Shown piece by piece: positions 25,353-33,513 of a stretch of 64,000 nucleotides of DNA. Numbering within the stretch: position 1 is the first letter of the stretch; every line of letters begins with the position of its first letter. Both the position numbers and the translations under genes were made by a program. A model generated the notes under the pieces. The model worked only from the letters and a program-made list of their open reading frames with translations, did not search any database and had not been told where the DNA came from. The stretch covers positions 124,001-188,000 of the forward strand of contig NZ_FOCX01000001.1 in assembly GCF_900110215.1 (NCBI RefSeq). Reading direction: 5' to 3'. This DNA comes from Halorientalis persicus (lineage in GTDB: Archaea; Halobacteriota; Halobacteria; Halobacteriales; Haloarculaceae).

Positions 25353-26120
25353 ATGGACTGTGCCGAGTTCTGCGCGCGACTGGACGAGGAGTTACGGACC
25401 GACGCGTACGCCGACCTCGACGCCAGCCCGAACGGGCTCCAGGTCGGGTCGGCCGAAGGGGAGATCGACCACGTCGCGTTCGCGGTCGACGCCGCCGCGG
25501 CGACCGCCGACGCCGCGGTCGAGGCGGGCGCGGACATCCTCGTGACCCACCACGGCTACGTCTTCGGCAGCGTCGAGCGGGTGACCGGCCGCCTGTACGA
25601 CCGTCTCGAACCGCACTACGAGCACGACCTGCCGTTGTACGTCTCCCACCTCCCGCTGGACGGCCATCAGGAACTGGGCAACGCCGCAGGCGTGGCCGAC
25701 CTGCTGGATCTGGCGGATCGGGACCCGTTCGGTGAGCTGGGACCCGAGTACGTCGGCCAACGCGGCACCGCGGCCGAGTCGTTCACCGCCGATGGACTTC
25801 GGGACCTGCTGGGCGCGGAACTCGATCACGGTGGACAGGGCGTGCAGGTGCTGGATTTCGGCCCCGACGAAATCGAGGAGGTCGCCATCGTCACGGGCAG
25901 CGGCGTCGACTGGCTGGACGAAGCCGAAGCCGTGGGCGCAGACGCCCTGATCACTGGCGAGGGCAAACAGCAGGTCTACCACGAGGCCCGCGAGGCCGGG
26001 ATCACAGTCGTGCTGGGCGGCCACTACGGTACGGAGACCTTCGGCGTGCAGAATCTGGCGGAGTTGGCCGAATCCTGGGGCCTGGAGACCACGTTCGTGG
26101 ATCACCCGACGGGGCTGTGA
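25353..26120 (+). CDS. Nif3-like dinuclear metal centre protein (DUF34)
   Basis: A 255-residue member of the Nif3/DUF34 family, toroidal hexamers with a two-metal site. Seen: LDASPNGLQVGSAEGEIDHVAFAVDA, ILVTHHGYVFGS (metal-binding His pair HH), YVSHLPLDGHQELGNA and the C-terminal ITGEGKQQVYHEA plus VVLGGHYGTETFG (the HYxTE motif). All metal ligands appear intact. Function in cells is disputed (hydrolase on GTP-type substrates proposed); it is found in all domains. It stands alone between a winged-helix protein and a CBS protein. Confidence 0.92.
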   Translation: MDCAEFCARLDEELRTDAYADLDASPNGLQVGSAEGEIDHVAFAVDAAAATADAAVEAGADILVTHHGYVFGSVERVTGRLYDRLEPHYEHDLPLYVSHLPLDGHQELGNAAGVADLLDLADRDPFGELGPEYVGQRGTAAESFTADGLRDLLGAELDHGGQGVQVLDFGPDEIEEVAIVTGSGVDWLDEAEAVGADALITGEGKQQVYHEAREAGITVVLGGHYGTETFGVQNLAELAESWGLETTFVDHPTGL

Positions 26121-26273
26121 ACTGACCGAGCGGATCGAAGAACCGGCCCGAACCATCGCACGACATCAGTGTCCGGGGATCGTCGTTACGAGTACCGTCG
26201 CGTCGCGAAAACTGCTCGTTGGTTGCCGTTTCGTACCAGTAGACATTAGCGGCCGACCGTCGAGCGTGGGGGT

Positions 26274-26678
26274 ATGGACGATATCTTCGTCGCCCGCCTG
26301 ATGTCGTCGGGTACGATTACCGTGTCGCCGGACACGCTCGTCGAGGAGGCTGCCGATATCCTGCTCGAAAAGCAGATCGGCTCGCTCGTCGTCGTCGACA
26401 GTCACAATCAGTTGAAGGGGATTCTCACGAGCACGGACTTCGTCCGCATCGTCGCCAAGAGCCAGCCGAAGGCGAACACGACAGTCGAGAAGTACATGAC
26501 CGACCAGATCGTCACCGTCGGCGCACAGGACTCCATCCGCGACGCTGCGGACAAGATGATCACGTACGATATCCACCACCTCCCAGTCGTCGACGACGAG
26601 GAAGGTGTCATCGGAATGCTCTCGACCACGGATCTCACGGCCTACCTCTCGGACGTCGAGGACCCCTCGCCCGCGTAA
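26274..26678 (+). CDS. Two-CBS-domain protein
   Basis: A 134-residue stand-alone CBS pair (Bateman module) that senses adenine nucleotides or related ligands. CBS1: VARLMSSGTITVSPDTLVEEAADILLEKQIGSLVVVDSHNQLKGILTSTDFV; CBS2: VEKYMTDQIVTVGAQDSIRDAADKMITYDIHHLPVVDDEEGVIGMLSTTDLTAYL, both read in pieces. No additional domain exists, so it probably regulates a partner protein. It has its own 150-bp upstream gap and is followed by a hairpin. Confidence 0.92.
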   Translation: MDDIFVARLMSSGTITVSPDTLVEEAADILLEKQIGSLVVVDSHNQLKGILTSTDFVRIVAKSQPKANTTVEKYMTDQIVTVGAQDSIRDAADKMITYDIHHLPVVDDEEGVIGMLSTTDLTAYLSDVEDPSPA

Positions 26679-26699
26679 GATCGACTGTACGTGTCAAAC

Positions 26700-26715
26700 C
26701 GGTCCGTTCGGACCG
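26700..26715. terminator. Hairpin downstream of the CBS gene
   Basis: CGGTCCG-TT-CGGACCG, 7-bp arms with a 2-nt loop, 21 nt after the CBS-gene stop codon. No T-tract follows, so it may end transcription weakly, act as an RNA-processing site, or be chance. Confidence 0.4.
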
Positions 26716-26814
26716 CCACAGTGAGACCGTTCGACCGTCACCGATCACGGCTACGGTGCCGACACACGTTTCGACTGCGAGGGATTCTCACGCAGAACAT
26801 ATCGGATTCAAAAC

Positions 26815-26821
26815 CATTTAG
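26815..26821 (+). promoter_or_regulatory. TATA-like promoter of the YchF-type GTPase gene
   Basis: CATTTAG lies 25-31 nt before the ATG at 26846, in an A-rich context. Spacing fits a leaderless mRNA. Confidence 0.5.
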
Positions 26822-26845
26822 CGCGGCTCGGTCGTACGAGGGGTA

Positions 26846-28033
26846 ATGAGTTACCGGATCGGTCTCGTCGGCAAGCCCTCCGTGGGGAAGTCGACGTTTT
26901 TCAACGCGGCGACGATGAACGACGTGCCCGAGGGGGCCTATCCCTTCACGACCATCGACCCGAGCGTGGGGGAGGCCTACGTGCGGGTCGAGTGTGCGGC
27001 CCCGGAGTTCGGCCACGAGTGCACGCCCAACCACGGCTACTGTCGTGCGGGGACCCGCTACGTTCCCGTCAAGCTGGTCGACGTGGCGGGGCTGGTCCCG
27101 GGAGCCCACGAGGGGCGCGGGCTGGGTAACCAGTTCCTCACGGATCTGAACGAGGCGGACGTGCTGGTCCACGTCGTCGACTTCTCCGGTGAGACCGACA
27201 TCGAGGGCGAACCGACCGAGGATCACGACCCACGGGATGACATCGACTTCCTGGAGAACGAACTCGATATGTGGTATCTCGACGTGCTGGAGAAGGGCAT
27301 CGAACGCTACCGCTCGGGGTATCACGGTGAGGACGGCGATATCGAGGTCGAACTGGCCGAGCAGATGAGCGCCTTCCGCACCAACGAAGACGAGATCAAA
27401 CAGATCATCCTCGCACTGGATCTGGAACTCGACCCGGACGCGTGGGACGAGCAAGACAGAGAGGACCTCGCCCGGGAGATCCGCAAGCGGACCAAGCCGA
27501 TGGTGATCGCGGCGAACAAGATGGACACGCCCGCGGCACAGGAGAATTACGAGGCGATCACCAGCGACCCCGACTACGATCACCTGACCGTGGTTCCGGT
27601 GTCGGCCCACGCCGAGAAGGCGCTGAAGACTGCCGACGAGGGCGGTGCCGTCGAGTACCGACCGGGCGCGACGAACTTCGAGATCGTCGGCGACCTGAGC
27701 GACGAGCAGGCCGCCGGCCTCGAACAGATCCGATCGTTCGTCGAGGACTTCGAGGGAGCCGGCGTCCAGACGGCCCTGGAGACGGCACTGTTCGAGGAGT
27801 TCGGTGCGAAGGCGATCTTCCCCGGCAACGGGAGCCCCCGGGATAACGGCGAGTTCCTGCAGGACTGTTTCGTCCTCCCGGAGGACGCCACGGCCGAGGA
27901 GTTCGCGTACTTCCTGCACAGCGACATCGGCGAGGGCTTCCTCCACGGGGTCGACGCCCGATCGGGCCGGCAGGTCGGGGCCGACACGGAACTGGATCAC
28001 CGGGACGTACTGGAGGTCGTCACGACGAACTAG
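26846..28033 (+). CDS. OBG-type GTPase, archaeal YchF-like
   Basis: A 395-residue GTPase of the YchF/OLA1 group in the archaeal form. G1 is [18 protein letters not shown] (P-loop, residues 6-23), G3 is [10 protein letters not shown] with the Hx-type replacement, and G4 is ANKMDT. A helical insert follows, then a C-terminal TGS domain ending [25 protein letters not shown]. These proteins bind ribosomes and hydrolyse GTP or ATP. It converges with the small membrane protein at 28030, overlapping by 4 bp. Confidence 0.95.
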   Translation: MSYRIGLVGKPSVGKSTFFNAATMNDVPEGAYPFTTIDPSVGEAYVRVECAAPEFGHECTPNHGYCRAGTRYVPVKLVDVAGLVPGAHEGRGLGNQFLTDLNEADVLVHVVDFSGETDIEGEPTEDHDPRDDIDFLENELDMWYLDVLEKGIERYRSGYHGEDGDIEVELAEQMSAFRTNEDEIKQIILALDLELDPDAWDEQDREDLAREIRKRTKPMVIAANKMDTPAAQENYEAITSDPDYDHLTVVPVSAHAEKALKTADEGGAVEYRPGATNFEIVGDLSDEQAAGLEQIRSFVEDFEGAGVQTALETALFEEFGAKAIFPGNGSPRDNGEFLQDCFVLPEDATAEEFAYFLHSDIGEGFLHGVDARSGRQVGADTELDHRDVLEVVTTN

Positions 28034-28539
28034 ACGAGTATCCAGACCAGCAGGCCGGCGATCAGCAGTTTCTTGAACAGGATTACGCCGACAATGAGCT
28101 GACGGGTCGAGGCGGTCCGCATCGCCTCGATGCCCCGGCGCGGAAGGTTGGGCGCGCGAGCGAGTTCGCGGGCCAGCAGGCGCAACTCGGTTCGGAAGGT
28201 CTCGACGGCCGACCCCTCGCCCTCGACCTGCGCCCGGTGGGCGCTGGGCACCCACTCGTCGCCGGCGTAAGTCAACTCGACGGTCTCGCCTTCGAGGAAC
28301 GCGACCTGCTCGAAGTCGAAGCCAGCCGTCTCGGTCAGCCGTTCGAGTTTCAGCACGTCCCGGTCGTCGTCGAGATCGTAGGCTAGTTCCACGGGATCTG
28401 GGGACCACTCGAACGTGGCCGTCAGGACCACGCGCTCGCGGCCGACGGCCACGTCGGTCACCGTCGCCAGTTCGGCGTTGCCCTGACGCTCGCGTTTCTT
28501 CGCGGCGAGGTGTTCGTACTCGGTGACGGTCTCGGCCAT
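28030..28539 (-). CDS. Conserved haloarchaeal protein with C-terminal membrane helix
   Basis: A 169-residue acidic protein. The first 115 residues form strand-rich cytosolic structure with YEHLAAKKRERQGNAELATV near the N-terminus and repeated hydrophobic beta segments. A basic helix (RRGIEAMRTASTRQL) leads into a C-terminal hydrophobic segment ([21 protein letters not shown]) that would anchor it as a tail-anchored protein. No family function known to me. Confidence 0.72.
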   Translation of the reverse strand: MAETVTEYEHLAAKKRERQGNAELATVTDVAVGRERVVLTATFEWSPDPVELAYDLDDDRDVLKLERLTETAGFDFEQVAFLEGETVELTYAGDEWVPSAHRAQVEGEGSAVETFRTELRLLARELARAPNLPRRGIEAMRTASTRQLIVGVILFKKLLIAGLLVWILV

Positions 28540-28697
28540 ACGCTCACTCGGGTGCGGGCCGACATAAGTTTACTTTTTGTCACGTTCGATGATACGAAAA
28601 GCCGCCCGATACGTCGGACTCGAAAGGAATCCGGAGAGGACCGGCGGGCCGACGACAACCGCGGAGTTGAAGCGCCTCGGGCGGTCAGAGAGGGGCA

Positions 28698-29732
28698 ATG
28701 AGCGACGACGGGAGCGCAGACGACGAGACAGGGCACGAACAGCCACCACGCGAGGCCTTCGACCACGACCCCATCGGCCACGCCGAGGCGCGGGCGGGCA
28801 TGACCGTGGGCGAACTGGCCGACGAGTACGGCGAGGCGGGCGTCGGGGCGGCCGATATGCACGAGGCCGTCGACATCTACGCGGAGATGCTCGCCGACGA
28901 CGTGACGGTCGTGATGGGGCTGGCGGGCGCGATGGTCCCCAGCGGGATGCGTCGGATCGTCTCGGACCTGATCCGTGACGGGCACGTCGACGCGCTGGTG
29001 ACCACCGGGGCGAACCTCACCCACGACACCATCGAAGGGATCGGCGGCAAACACCACCACGGAACGGTGCCCGACGAAGAACACGAGCGCGAACACGACG
29101 AGCAGTTGCGCGAGGAGGGCGTCGACCGGATCTACAACGTCTATCTTCCCCAGGAGCACTTCGCACTGTTCGAGTCCCACCTCCGCGAGGAGGTGTTCCC
29201 GCCGCTGGCCGAGGAGGGCACCGTCGGTATCCAGCGACTGACCGAGAAACTCGGCGAGGCCAACGCCGCGGTCAACGAGCGCGAGGGAGTCGACGAGGAT
29301 CCAGGTATCGCCGCGGCGGCATACGAGAACGACGTGCCGATCTACTGCCCGGCAGTCCAGGACTCGGTGCTGGGCCTCCAGGCCTGGATGTACAACCAGA
29401 CCTCCGACTTCTCGCTGGACGCGCTGGCGGACATGGACACGCTCACCGACCAGGCCTTCGACGCCGACCGGACGGGGGCGCTGGTCGTCGGCGGCGGCGT
29501 TCCGAAGAACTACACCCTCCAGACGATGCTGGTCGCGCCCGACGCCTACGACCTGGCGGTCCAGTTGACGATGGACCCGCCCCAGACCGGCGGCCTCTCG
29601 GGTGCGACCCTCGACGAGGCCCGCTCGTGGGGGAAACTGGAAACAGCGGCCCGCAACGTCTCCGTCTACGCCGACGCGACGATCACGCTCCCGCTGCTGG
29701 TCGCCGCAGCCCGCGAGCGGGTCGCCGACTGA
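28698..29732 (+). CDS. dys: Deoxyhypusine synthase
   Basis: Transfers the aminobutyl group (from spermidine in eukaryotes, or via an agmatine route in haloarchaea) to a lysine of aIF5A. A 344-residue protein. Seen: MGLAGAMVPSGMRRIV, VTTGANLTHD, GGKHHHG, YCPAVQDSVLGLQ, ALVVGGGVPKNY, and the active-site segment RSWGKLETAARNVSVYADATITLPL containing the catalytic Lys313. Its N-terminus carries a short acidic extension. It sits about 4.3 kb after the agmatinase-like gene, completing a local hypusine gene set. ATG 28698. Confidence 0.95.
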   Translation: MSDDGSADDETGHEQPPREAFDHDPIGHAEARAGMTVGELADEYGEAGVGAADMHEAVDIYAEMLADDVTVVMGLAGAMVPSGMRRIVSDLIRDGHVDALVTTGANLTHDTIEGIGGKHHHGTVPDEEHEREHDEQLREEGVDRIYNVYLPQEHFALFESHLREEVFPPLAEEGTVGIQRLTEKLGEANAAVNEREGVDEDPGIAAAAYENDVPIYCPAVQDSVLGLQAWMYNQTSDFSLDALADMDTLTDQAFDADRTGALVVGGGVPKNYTLQTMLVAPDAYDLAVQLTMDPPQTGGLSGATLDEARSWGKLETAARNVSVYADATITLPLLVAAARERVAD

Positions 29733-29939
29733 TCGGCTCCGGATCGGTCACCCCATCTCGCCGCTCGGCTGCCGGCTGCTGGGTCCGTACGACTCGATTC
29801 TGTCCCCTTGCCATGTTTTGGTTTCCAACTAATCACGCGAAAAAATTAATGACTATGGTAGCATATGTAGGTCCCATTGCGGTACGTCCGGCTACAGTGG
29901 GCGCATCGACGGACAGCTATCCGCGGTATCACCGTCACC

Positions 29940-30281
29940 ATGGTCACCGTCCTGTACACCTTCGACCGGCAGTTCATGCGGAAAACGTTCGCCGCCATCG
30001 ACACACACCTCACCGACGACTCCGCGGTACTGTGGCTGGATGCCGACGACGCGGACGACGTAGCCGGCGGCGGAAATCTGGTGTCGGCTAACCAGCCCAT
30101 CGCGTCGGCGGCTGGACTCGACGCCGCTATCGAGGAGATCAACCCCGACGTGGTCGAGGCGGCCCACCGCGAGGGACTGGACGTGATCGCCTGGAAAGCC
30201 GCCAAGACCCGCGAGGAGATCGCCAACCTGCGGGCCGCCGGCGTCGACGGCGTCACCGCCGACCGCTGGGACATCGCGTGA
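29940..30281 (+). pseudogene. 5'-truncated glycerophosphodiester phosphodiesterase-like fragment
   Basis: About 113 residues that match only the C-terminal half of GDPD-type TIM barrels: VLYTFDRQFMRKTFAAIDTHL in the middle (a SFD-like motif), then PDVVEAAHREGLDVIAWKAA and the closing LRAAGVDGVTADRWD, the counterpart of the VDGIxTDxP end. The N-terminal catalytic HRG motif and metal Glu/Asp residues are missing and the frame is closed by a TAG at 29868. It looks like a truncated remnant, though it has AT-rich upstream sequence with a possible promoter and could be expressed. First base of the conserved part is near 29940. Confidence 0.65.
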
Positions 30282-30367
30282 GTCAAAGGGGTGGCCGCTG
30301 TACCTTCGCCCGGCCGATGACGAAGCCGCGGTTCCGAGCCGGCCTGACGACCCGGCCGTGACGAACC

Positions 30368-30592
30368 CTATGAGTGCCGAGGCCCCTTTACTGGTACCCG
30401 TTCGTCTCGATCGTCGATCACGATATCCGAAACCTGCTTCCCGTCGGAGACCGCTTCGCGAAGCTCTTCGAGGGGTACGTCGGAGTCGTGTTCCGAAACG
30501 AATTCTCGCATCCGTTCCCGTAAGGAATGTGTCTTCCCTTCGTTCAGCAACTGCTTCGCATCGAAGCCGAACCCGTCCGCAGTGTCGCTCAT
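30368..30592 (-). CDS. Small charged protein, function unknown
   Basis: A 74-residue hydrophilic protein with an N-terminal FGFDAKQLLNEGKTHSLRERMREFV segment (helical, basic/acidic mix) and an acidic C-terminus. Size and charge resemble small antitoxin or regulator proteins, but no family is recognised. Its ATG overlaps by 4 bp (ATGA) with the end of a decayed upstream reading frame, so it was the second gene of a two-gene unit. Downstream to 30282 I see no further gene. Confidence 0.55.
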   Translation of the reverse strand: MSDTADGFGFDAKQLLNEGKTHSLRERMREFVSEHDSDVPLEELREAVSDGKQVSDIVIDDRDERVPVKGPRHS

Positions 30593-30814
30593 GAACAGAG
30601 ATAGCGCGCCAATTCTTCAATCAGTTTGTCCGTGCACCCTCCAAGCGCGAGGAGACCCCGAGTCAAACTCAGTTATCTCCCAAAAGAAAACCGGTGGACG
30701 AACTCCTACCCAAGACCCGCGAACGAGTTCGATCAACTGGAGAACAGGAACGACGCTCTTACGTAGTTCATTGTTGATGGCGCGCTGTCGTTCGGTTTTG
30801 ATGTTTGGACCTGG
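30589..30814 (-). pseudogene. Decayed gene coupled to the 74-aa protein
   Basis: On the minus strand a frame runs from just after a TGA at 30815 with PNIKTERQRAINNELRKSVV, VPVLQLIELVRGSWVG, PPVFFWEITEFDSG and VHGQTD, then stops at 30617. Another frame continues the same C-terminus as KLIEELARYLCS and ends with a TGA at 30589 that overlaps the ATG of the next gene. The two pieces therefore look like one protein broken by a frameshift near 30625, and there is no good start codon at its 5' end. Codons are less GC-rich at third positions than in neighbours. Family unknown. Confidence 0.5.
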
Positions 30815-31259
30815 TCACAGAACCCATCTCTGAACACCATCGTAACCGATTCAGACAGCAGCCGATATCTGTCCCAGAAACGCAAAATGAGATATCAACG
30901 ACCTGTTTCACAACAGCGACAGGAAAAAGACGGCCACGACGAGCCCGACGAGAATTCCCGCGACTGCGATGCGATTCCCGCCGAGAACGAACCAGTGCAT
31001 GGTTCGTTCCCTGACGCCGTCGATGGTCCGGACCGAACTCCTGTCGACACGCGCTCGCTCATGGGTTCCCCGGACGAGTCGATGGTGGGTTGCTGGGTCG
31101 AAACACGCGTGCCGTCACGTTTCGAGACGGGGCCTCATAGACGTGCCCCCAGAAGTGACCGCGAGCGCAAATCGACCCGTCGGCTGTGCGTTCACATTAC
31201 GATGTTTCTGCCACCGGACGGCGGGTCTATTGCTTGTGGCCATCGAAATCGATGCCCGA
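30593..31259. other. Gene-poor accessory stretch
   Basis: About 670 bp without a convincing intact gene. It contains the decayed frame (30589-30814), the 30-codon membrane ORF (30908-31000) and AT-rich segments (for example 30860-30910). Longer open frames on the plus strand here are Ser/Arg/Thr-rich, lack motifs and look like chance. No transposase, integrase or attachment repeat was seen. Confidence 0.55.
30908..31000 (-). CDS. 30-residue single-helix membrane ORF
   Basis: ATG at 31000 begins MHWFVLGGNRIAVAGI and continues LVGLVVAVFFLSLL to a TGA at 30908: a short basic N-terminus and one hydrophobic helix. Upstream the same frame stays open for about 37 codons to a TGA, rich in Arg/His, without a start codon, so this may be the C-terminal remnant of a longer gene. 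Kept as a candidate because the composition is typical of membrane microproteins. Confidence 0.35.
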   Translation of the reverse strand: MHWFVLGGNRIAVAGILVGLVVAVFFLSLL

Positions 31260-31586
31260 TCAGACCGCCTCGTCGGGGTCGTGCCGGTCGGCCATCCGCG
31301 CGGCTTCCGACGCGTAGCGGTCCCGATCCCCGGGATCCTCGACGGGTTCCAGCCGGTCGGCGGGGACGGTGATCGCCGCGGTCACCTCCGGCCCCGGTGT
31401 GGAGCCGAAACGGTTGAACGCGCGCTCTTTCTGGAGGTACCGCGAGCCGTCCGGCGTCGCGTAGATCACGACGAGGATGTGTGGCGAGTCCGCCGAGAAC
31501 GTCCGCTCGACCATCCAGACCTGTTCGGTCGGTTCGTCCCCGTCGGTCGCGTCGTCGCCCTCGGCGCGGGTGTCGTCGATGCTCAT
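31260..31586 (-). CDS. Htur_1727-family-like protein (candidate rSAM-partnered peptide)
   Basis: A 108-residue protein. After an acidic N-terminus it reads VWMVERTFSADSPHILVVIYATPDGSRYLQKERAF and ends in the family-like stretch VTAAITVPADRLEPV, then ARMADRHDPDEAV. The pattern W-x-VER, VIYATPDGxRxxxxERA and a C-terminal EAARMA-x-HDP resembles a haloarchaeal family described as radical-SAM-partnered candidate RiPP (Htur_1727). No radical SAM gene is within the window nearby. Identification is from memory of the pattern, so treat as likely but unproven. ATG 31586 is chosen. Confidence 0.55.
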   Translation of the reverse strand: MSIDDTRAEGDDATDGDEPTEQVWMVERTFSADSPHILVVIYATPDGSRYLQKERAFNRFGSTPGPEVTAAITVPADRLEPVEDPGDRDRYASEAARMADRHDPDEAV

Positions 31587-31672
31587 ACCGGTCCGTCGGC
31601 GATGGACGAACTTGTACACCGGCGGGGGTTCCCAGCAGGTGAAAAACGGACCGCGGGGAGTCGGACAGAGAC

Positions 31673-32296
31673 TCAGGTGTCGGTCGGTGTGTCGGGCGCG
31701 CGGAAGGCGCGAACGGTGTCGCGCTCGCCCGGGTTGGCGTCGATCTGCTCGAATCCACGGTCGGTGAACACGCGATTCCAGTCCCGGTAGTACAGCGGGA
31801 AGTCGTCGTGGACGTAGTTCACGTCGGCCTCGTCGCCCTCGTCGCCTTCGTTCTCGACGGTGACCAGCAGGTCGGCCGTGATCCGGGCGAGTTCGGCGAA
31901 CACCCAGTCGGCGTCGGGGTGGATGTGCTGGAGCGTCTCGACGGAGAAGACGGCGTCGAAGCGATCGTCCGGGAACTCCGTGATCACGTCCTCGATGGCG
32001 TCACAGTAGAAGGTGCCGTCGGCCGCGAGATCGGGGTAGGTGTCGTCCATCGTCTCGAAGGCCTCGGCGTTGATCTCGATGCCCGCGAGGTTCTCGAAGC
32101 CGTGCTCGGCGAGGTGTGCGAGGTGTCGGCCGGAGCTACAGCCCAGTTCCAGCACGCGGGCGTCCCGATCGAGGTGGTCCTCGAAGATGGCCCGAATCGT
32201 CTCGCTGGTCTCGTCCGGGCCGTAGTAGGCGTAGTACTCCGGGGAGTACTCGCCCGAGCGGTCTGCCCACTGTCGGCGAACCTCGTTAGAATCCAC
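31673..32296 (-). CDS. Class I SAM-dependent methyltransferase
   Basis: A 207-residue Rossmann methyltransferase. SAM motif I is VLELGCSSGRHLAHLAEHG; motif II region NLAGIEINAEAF; motif IV DAVFSVETLQHIHPDAD. It resembles small-molecule or UbiG-like methyltransferases; the YYRDWNRVFTDRGF near the end is typical of group-2 members. Start taken as GTG 32296 (VDSNEVRRQW); a TTG upstream is possible. 86 bp separate its stop from the start (31586) of the RiPP-family gene downstream on the same strand, so they could be one transcript. Confidence 0.83.
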   Translation of the reverse strand: MDSNEVRRQWADRSGEYSPEYYAYYGPDETSETIRAIFEDHLDRDARVLELGCSSGRHLAHLAEHGFENLAGIEINAEAFETMDDTYPDLAADGTFYCDAIEDVITEFPDDRFDAVFSVETLQHIHPDADWVFAELARITADLLVTVENEGDEGDEADVNYVHDDFPLYYRDWNRVFTDRGFEQIDANPGERDTVRAFRAPDTPTDT

Positions 32297-32416
32297 ACGT
32301 ACCAACGACTGCGCACACGTATAGCCTCGTCGGAGTCGCGAGCGCCTGCGGGTCGCGAGCGGTCACGAGAGCTGTCGCTACGGGCAGCGAGCGTCCAGAT
32401 ACGGGATGGTAGAAAT

Positions 32417-32701
32417 CTACTGGATGTGGCCTTCAGCGCGGAGCTGATCGGCGTCCTGACTGTCGTACCGCCACTCGATGTTGGCCTTCTCGTCCTGCCA
32501 GTCCCAGGGTTCGACGAGGACCACGTCGCCCTCGTTGATCCAGGTCCGGTATTTCATGCGGCCGGGGATCCGGCCCATGCGGTTTTCACCGTCTTCACAC
32601 TGCACGCGGACGTGGTTCCCACCGTTGTGTTCTGTCACGACCGCGAACAGCTCGTCGTCGTTGGGCATTCGGAGATTCCGTCGCCCTGTTTCTTCACTCA
32701 C
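32417..32701 (-). CDS. eif1A: Translation initiation factor aIF1A
   Basis: A 94-residue S1-like OB-fold factor that assists 30S start-codon selection. Seen: [44 protein letters not shown] and [27 protein letters not shown], all family positions. The start is a GTG at 32701; a TATA box 22-29 nt upstream supports it, with a leaderless transcript. A downstream in-frame ATG (MPNDDELF) would remove the conserved basic N-terminus. Confidence 0.95.
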   Translation of the reverse strand: MSEETGRRNLRMPNDDELFAVVTEHNGGNHVRVQCEDGENRMGRIPGRMKYRTWINEGDVVLVEPWDWQDEKANIEWRYDSQDADQLRAEGHIQ

Positions 32702-32722
32702 AGTTTAAATACGAACCGAACA

Positions 32723-32730
32723 CATTAAAG
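32723..32730 (-). promoter_or_regulatory. TATA-type promoter of aIF1A
   Basis: CTTTAATG on the minus strand, 22-29 nt before the GTG start at 32701. This fixes the unusual start codon choice. Confidence 0.6.
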
Positions 32731-32787
32731 TGATCCGGAAGATGCGATAGCGTGTACCACGACCGTTTCGCCGGACGGAACCCGTCT

Positions 32788-33438
32788 CTAGCGGCCGTAA
32801 GCGGGCCGGAACGACCGGACGACTCGATCCGTGACGTACGTGTACGCCTCGGGGCAGGGGTCGCCGCCCGAGACGGTGGCTTTCGCTTCGAGTTCGTAGA
32901 CCCCATCGGGTCCCGCGACGCCGAACAGTTTGATCTCCCCGCCCTCGTACCGGAGGACCGCCACCGTGCGCTCGCTCCCGTCGTAGCTGACGGTCCCGCC
33001 GTCCGCGTAGCGATCCTGCTCCAGGGAGATCGCGCCGCGATCTGGATCGCCACCGTACGGGCCACGCTGTGCCACCGTCAGCAGGGAGTGGTACTGGTCA
33101 TCGACCGCTCCCGGATACCCGACGGCCAGAACCGTCCCCGACTCGCTCTCGTCCGCGTAATCGACGGTCCCACCCATCGGGATACCGAAGGTGGCCACCG
33201 CGACCGGGCCGGTGTAGCGCTCGTCGGTGTCGCCGAAGACGCTCCCGCAACCCCCGGCGAGACTCGTGCCGGCGTCGGTCCCGTCCGGCAGGTCGCCGCC
33301 TGACCCGTCGCCCGTGTGCGTGCCGCCCGCCGCGCCCTCGTCGGCGGTGTCGGCGCTCGTACACCCGGCCAGCGCCCCGACGGCGAGCCCGGTCAGCGCG
33401 TGCCGGCGCGTGAACCGAGGCCCGCTCGATTCGTCCAT
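32788..33438 (-). CDS. Tat-exported lipoprotein of unknown function
   Basis: A 216-residue protein with a twin-arginine signal (FTRRHALTGLAVGALAGC) ending in a lipobox, so Cys26 would be lipid-modified and the protein anchored outside the cell. A Gly/Asp-rich linker precedes a beta-rich domain with VAVATFGIPMGGTVDYAD and later VAVLRYEGGEIKLFG. Two further cysteines occur in GGCGSVFG and DPCPEAY and could form a disulfide. No family recognised. Confidence 0.8.
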   Translation of the reverse strand: MDESSGPRFTRRHALTGLAVGALAGCTSADTADEGAAGGTHTGDGSGGDLPDGTDAGTSLAGGCGSVFGDTDERYTGPVAVATFGIPMGGTVDYADESESGTVLAVGYPGAVDDQYHSLLTVAQRGPYGGDPDRGAISLEQDRYADGGTVSYDGSERTVAVLRYEGGEIKLFGVAGPDGVYELEAKATVSGGDPCPEAYTYVTDRVVRSFRPAYGR

Positions 33439-33513
33439 GCTCTCCCGAGAGCGCGAGCCAAAATAAGCCTATCTCGTCCGCGGACGCTCGGTTGGGGAAG
33501 ACGCCCCCAACAC

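Noticed and set aside
26738-28408. 556-codon frame antisense to the YchF-type GTPase
   Set aside because: Opposite strand of a well-conserved GTPase; no domain.
30582-30833. Plus-strand 83-codon frame in the gene-poor island
   Set aside because: No motif and composition unlike neighbours; the minus strand has better coding-like pieces.
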